DNA from: Pseudomonadota bacterium
GTDB taxonomy: Bacteria; Pseudomonadota; Alphaproteobacteria; Caulobacterales; Aquidulcibacteraceae
NCBI GenBank assembly: GCA_023410295.1
Contig: JAEYPY010000275.1
Coordinates: 1 to 16,735 of the forward strand
DNA: 16,735 bases
Direction: 5' to 3'
Notes under the pieces: generated by a model
What the model was told of the DNA's origin: nothing
What the model saw: the letters and a program-made list of their open reading frames with translations, nothing else
The model's database searches: none
Made by a program: the position numbers and the translations under genes
In this document: positions 13,850-16,735 of the stretch, one piece after another
How the letters are laid out: each line of letters starts with the position of its first letter
Position numbering within the stretch: position 1 is the first letter of the stretch

Positions 13850-14755
13850 TCAGCCTTTCTTGCGTGATAGCGGATGCTTGGTCTCCACCAATGTGCGGAG
13901 CCGGCCTTCGGCGACGTGCGTGTAGATTTGCGTGGTGGCGATATCAGCGTGGCCGAGCAGCGTCTGCACGGTGCGGAGGTCAGCGCCGCCCTCGACCAGA
14001 TGCGTCGCGAACGCATGGCGCAGCACGTGGGGGCTGACGCGGGTTGGATCGATGCCGGCTTTGACGGCCGCCGTTTCCAGAATTTGCGCGACACGCCGGC
14101 GCGTGAGTTTGCCATCAGCCGCGCTTGAGCTCGGGAAAAGCCAGCGCGCCGCTTTCTCGCGCTGCGCTTCCGCTTTTGGCAGGGCGGCCGCGCGCGTTTC
14201 GAGATGCTCGCGTAGAGCCGCGAGCGCTGGGCGGCCGAGCACGACAATGCGCTCTTTGCCGCCTTTGCCGTCGACCACCATGTGCTCTTGTCCCGGCTTC
14301 GGCGCGCTCTTTAGGGGCAGCGAGACAAGTTCGCTGACGCGCAGGCCCGCGCCGTAGAGGAGTTCGATGATGGCGCGATCGCGCGGGCTTTCCGCCGCTG
14401 CGATCAGACGCTCGATCTCTTCGACAGAAAGCGTCTTCGGCAAGGTCCGCGCTCGCCGCGGCGCATCGAGCCGCGAGGTGGGATCGTCGGCGCGAGTGTT
14501 CTCGCCCAGGCAGAAGCGATAGAATTGACGGAGCGCGGAAATGCGCCGTCGCGCCGTTGCTGGTGAAAGTCCGCGCCGTGTTAGGCCGGCGACGTAAGCT
14601 TCGACCGCATCGGCGCTGGCCTGTGCAAGGCCGCCGCGCATCTCCGTGCGTGCGTCTTCGAGGTCGCGGGCATAAGCGTCGAGCGTATTCGCCCGTGCGC
14701 CGCGTTCGGCGGAGAGCATTTCCAGAAACGCCTCGATCAGCGCCGAGTCACTCAT
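13850..14755 (-). CDS. xerD: Site-specific tyrosine recombinase XerD
   Basis: Recombinase that with XerC resolves chromosome dimers at dif. Length 301 aa matches the family. The N-terminal core-binding domain (1-88) contains SAERGARANTLDAYARDL. The catalytic domain has all six active residues: R139 (YGAGLRVSEL), K164 (DGKGGKERIV), H243 and R246 (SPHVLRHAFATHL), H269 (LLGHADIATTQIYTHV) and nucleophile Y278. The XerD rather than XerC assignment rests on general resemblance. The ATG at 14755 starts 13 nt after the upstream ATP-grasp stop and is preferred to 14800, which would overlap that gene by 32 bp. It is part of the six-gene minus-strand run. Confidence 0.95.
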   Translation of the reverse strand: MSDSALIEAFLEMLSAERGARANTLDAYARDLEDARTEMRGGLAQASADAVEAYVAGLTRRGLSPATARRRISALRQFYRFCLGENTRADDPTSRLDAPRRARTLPKTLSVEEIERLIAAAESPRDRAIIELLYGAGLRVSELVSLPLKSAPKPGQEHMVVDGKGGKERIVVLGRPALAALREHLETRAAALPKAEAQREKAARWLFPSSSAADGKLTRRRVAQILETAAVKAGIDPTRVSPHVLRHAFATHLVEGGADLRTVQTLLGHADIATTQIYTHVAEGRLRTLVETKHPLSRKKG

Positions 14756-14768
14756 GCGCGCAAGCCTA

Positions 14769-15881
14769 TCATGACCGGCCCGAAAGATGCGCCTCGGCAT
14801 CGCGCATCACGGCGGCGAGCACGGCGGGATCGTCGGTTAGAACGTCGTGATATTCCGGCGCGAGATAGGGACTTGCCGGATCGCGCGTCAGCTCCAGCGG
14901 AAACAGCGCGACGAACGCGCGCCGTGGCGGCGCTGGCGTTGGCGGAGGTTGATCACGCAACAGCGTCAGCATGCTTTGAGTCAAATCCAGGCCGAAATGA
15001 TCGGAGAAGTGGCTTTTCGGGACGATGCTGCGGTTGATTTCCAGGAGGTGAGGATTGCCCGCTTCGTCGACGATGTAATCGATGCCGGCATAACCGTTGA
15101 GGCCGTAATGCTCATAGAGCCAAGCCACGTGCGCCAGGAGGTCTTCGCGACGATCGTATTTGAGCACGGTGGCGACGCCGTGTGAGCTGGCGTTGAGGTG
15201 CTTGATGAAGGAGATGCCGCCGGCGAAGCGTCCACCGATTCCACTGACGGCGACGCCATAGACGCGGCCAGGCATGAAAGCTTGCAGGAGAAAGCTTCCG
15301 CCGCGTGCTTGCGCGAGCGCGGCGCGAAGTTCGGCTTCGTTCTCGCAACGCGTGACGCCATTGCCGCCGGCCGAACCGTCGCGCTTGACCATCATCGGGA
15401 AACCATGCGCCTTCGCGAAGGCCAGCGCAGCATCATCGCTCGGATTGGCGAGCGACGCCGGCGGCGGGCAAGAGCTATCGCCGGCGCGGGCCATGATGAA
15501 GGCGGAATCGCACCAGAGTTCGGCGGCTTTTTCCAGTGGCGGCATCGAACGCGCGAGCAAGGCGCGGGCGCTTTCGCTTAGCTTTAGCGCATCGGCGTTT
15601 TGCATCAGCTGCAGCAGCGAGCCGAACACGCCGTCGTCGCCGGCGAACACGCATTGCGCCTGGAACTCATCGGCCAGCACGCGCAGGATCGCCGGCAGCT
15701 TGGCGTGAATCTGCTCGTAAGGCATCAGCATGTCGGCGACTTTGTGTTGCGTCAGCGCGGTGTAGCTGTCCGGCGGGGCGATGATGCAGATCTGCGCGCC
15801 ATGGCGGGTCAGCGCCGCGGCCGTGCGTGCGGCGCTGACGCTCTTCTTCAATGCGCCAATGATGGCGAACCGCTCGCTCAC
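14769..15881 (-). CDS. Uncharacterised ATP-grasp domain protein (370 aa)
   Basis: Predicted ATP-dependent carboxylate-amine or carboxylate-thiol ligase. Residues 1-115 form a pre-ATP-grasp Rossmann-like region (FAIIGALKKSVSAARTAAAL near 5-24). The ATP-grasp fold follows: FPMMVKRDGSAGGNGVTR (161-178) with the ATP-binding Lys166 and glycine loop, FLLQAFMPGRVYGVAV (197-212) and the metal-binding end GYAGIDYIVDEAGNPHLLEINRS split as D268, E281, N283. It is not D-Ala-D-Ala ligase or a carbamoyl-phosphate synthase by any clear motif. The GTG at 15881 is preceded by GGGGGGA at 6 nt; the longer frame to 16508 covers the opposite PPOX gene and is rejected. First gene of the run that continues with xerD. 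Product unknown. Confidence 0.85.
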   Translation of the reverse strand: MSERFAIIGALKKSVSAARTAAALTRHGAQICIIAPPDSYTALTQHKVADMLMPYEQIHAKLPAILRVLADEFQAQCVFAGDDGVFGSLLQLMQNADALKLSESARALLARSMPPLEKAAELWCDSAFIMARAGDSSCPPPASLANPSDDAALAFAKAHGFPMMVKRDGSAGGNGVTRCENEAELRAALAQARGGSFLLQAFMPGRVYGVAVSGIGGRFAGGISFIKHLNASSHGVATVLKYDRREDLLAHVAWLYEHYGLNGYAGIDYIVDEAGNPHLLEINRSIVPKSHFSDHFGLDLTQSMLTLLRDQPPPTPAPPRRAFVALFPLELTRDPASPYLAPEYHDVLTDDPAVLAAVMRDAEAHLSGRS

Positions 15882-15950
15882 GCGCCGTCCCCCCACGCGG
15901 CTTGGAACAAACGCCGGGCCGCGCCGTTCGCGCTCAAAAGGAGCGCCCCG

Positions 15951-16457
15951 ATGACTACCAGCGAAACCGAGATCCGCAACAAGTTCTGGAAGGCGATCAA
16001 GTCCGACCGCGTCCTCATGCTTGGCCTGGCCGATAGCCCGACCGGCCATGCGCAGCCGATGACGGCGCAGCTCGAGGGCGACGACGAATCCGGCCCGCTT
16101 TGGATTTTCACCTCGCGCGACACCGACTTCGCCAAGTCGCTCGGCCAAGGCGCCCGGGGCATGGGCCATTTCGTGGCCAAGGATCACGATCTCTTCGCTT
16201 CGATCGAAGGCGATCTCACCGTCAACAATGACCGGGCCATGATCGAGCGGCTGTGGAATCCGTGGGTCGCGGCCTGGTTCGAAGGCGGCAAGGACGATCC
16301 CAAGATCGTGCTGGTGCGGTTCGATGTGGAGCATGCGCAAGTCTGGCTCAACGAGAACAGCTTCTTCGCCGGCGTGAAGATGCTGTTCGGCAAGGACCCA
16401 AAGCAGGATTTCGCCGACAAGGTCGCCGACGTGCCGTTGCAGAACGACGCCAGGTAG
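15951..16457 (+). CDS. Pyridoxamine 5'-phosphate oxidase-fold general stress protein
   Basis: Soluble split-barrel protein of 168 aa related to general stress protein 26-like FMN-binding PPOX proteins. Residues 4-20 are helical (TEIRNKFWKAIKSDRV); the barrel shows GHAQPMTAQLEGDDESGPLW, then WIFTSRDTDFAKSLG and FASIEGDLTVNNDRAMIERLWNPW, split here, which is the typical IxG-x(n)-IxxLWNP pattern of this subgroup. It ends with a helix and acidic tail. Substrate unknown; a flavin-dependent role is plausible from the family. The ATG at 15951 has AAGGAG 8 nt upstream. It is divergent from the ATP-grasp gene (69 bp between) and is followed directly by an inverted heptamer repeat element. Confidence 0.9.
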   Translation: MTTSETEIRNKFWKAIKSDRVLMLGLADSPTGHAQPMTAQLEGDDESGPLWIFTSRDTDFAKSLGQGARGMGHFVAKDHDLFASIEGDLTVNNDRAMIERLWNPWVAAWFEGGKDDPKIVLVRFDVEHAQVWLNENSFFAGVKMLFGKDPKQDFADKVADVPLQNDAR

Positions 16458-16458
16458 A

Positions 16459-16545
16459 CAGTCGGCAGTCGGCAGTCGGGCGAGTGCGCATGGGTCGGGC
16501 GCCGGCAATCATGACGATTGCCGACTGCCGATTGCCGATCTGCCG
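16459..16545. repeat. Inverted heptamer-repeat palindromic element
   Basis: Three tandem CAGTCGG units (16459-16479) face three CGAYTGC units (16515-16535), which are their reverse complement with CAATC/CAGTC variants, followed by CGATCTGCCG. Inside, CGGCAATC (16503-16510) and GATTGCCG (16516-16523) form a perfect 8 bp stem with a 5 nt loop. The element starts one base after the PPOX stop and may act as a terminator. It looks like a REP- or STRR-type dispersed repeat, which one copy cannot prove. Confidence 0.65.
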
Positions 16546-16551
16546 TTTCGT

Positions 16552-16735
16552 TTAACTCGTGTCGATGCAGAGACGCGGTTTCCAGCCCTGTTCGGCGTGC
16601 TCGCCGAAAAGTTCGAAATCATCGACACGGTGTTGTGCTTCGGGCGGCGCGCGCAGCAACGCTGCGAGGCGTTGCGGCGCGGCGCGGAGATGGCGGGCGC
16701 TGCGGCGCGCGAAGGGGATGGGATTGATGAAAGCG
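16552..16735 (-). CDS. C-terminal end of an unidentified protein (runs off the window)
   Basis: Open frame from the window edge to a TAA stop at 16554-16552 (60 residues visible). The tail reads with INPIPFARRSARHLRAAPQR, then RVDDFELFGEHAEQGWKPR and LCIDTS, which has the look of a real globular protein end, with alternating acidic and aromatic residues. I cannot name the family. The opposite-strand frame in this stretch looks like a shadow of it. The gene converges on the PPOX gene, with the heptamer element between them. Confidence 0.55.
   Translation of the reverse strand, partial: AFINPIPFARRSARHLRAAPQRLAALLRAPPEAQHRVDDFELFGEHAEQGWKPRLCIDTS

Noticed and set aside
13850..14755. XerD as an integrase of a mobile element
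   Set aside because: The protein has normal Xer length and domain make-up, sits among chromosomal genes, and no attachment-site repeats, tRNA target or phage genes are nearby.
15882..16508. N-terminal extension of the ATP-grasp frame
   Set aside because: It overlaps the whole PPOX gene on the other strand; the GTG at 15881 has a strong ribosome site and gives a normal protein start.
16459..16545. CRISPR array
   Set aside because: Units are 7 bp and contiguous, in inverted orientation, with no spacers or cas genes.

Overview
The window is a 16.7 kb piece of GC-rich chromosomal DNA, densely coding on both strands. It carries pheT, accA, xerD, an EipA-type DUF1134 gene, a DUF6165 gene beside a TPR-glycosyltransferase gene, and a malyl-CoA-lyase-type CoA ester lyase. 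Together these point to an alphaproteobacterium, probably of the Caulobacterales/Hyphomonadales kind; that placement is inference from gene content and base composition. No phage, transposase, rRNA, tRNA or CRISPR array was recognised.

Region 1 (1-3840): the 3' end of pheT (+) abuts, stop to stop, a small unrecognised minus-strand gene. That gene overlaps the end of a patatin-like lipoprotein gene by 8 bp, and a secreted M19 dipeptidase gene lies upstream, so this is a minus-strand series of cell-envelope hydrolases. Region 2 (3840-7030): a secreted CARDB-like protein, a 406 bp non-coding gap with a perfect 12 bp hairpin, then a tight three-gene minus-strand operon (DUF2262 protein, CoA ester lyase, YjaB-like GNAT with an extra N-terminal domain).

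Region 3 (7208-10231): accA and a TPR-GT9-like gene, separated by 1 nt and both starting with GTG, form a plus-strand operon. The TPR gene ends inside an oppositely directed DUF6165 gene (7 bp tail-to-tail overlap). Region 4 (10348-11641): two exported envelope proteins, EipA/DUF1134 with a Tat-like signal and a probable outer-membrane barrel.

Region 5 (15881 down to 11643): a six-gene minus-strand run with short gaps: ATP-grasp enzyme, XerD, DUF4870-like membrane protein, SugE/Gdx guanidinium exporter, DUF2231 membrane protein, voltage-gated K+ channel. Divergent from it is a general-stress PPOX-fold gene (+), followed by a palindromic heptamer-repeat element and the 3' end of an unidentified minus-strand gene at the window edge.

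The genes are mostly housekeeping and envelope functions. The less ordinary signals are in the RNA leaders and intergenic DNA: a 13 bp hairpin that masks the ribosome site of the TTG-started K+ channel gene, a very similar hairpin in front of the dipeptidase gene, inverted heptamer arrays after the PPOX gene, and an uncharacterised ATP-grasp gene leading the xerD operon.
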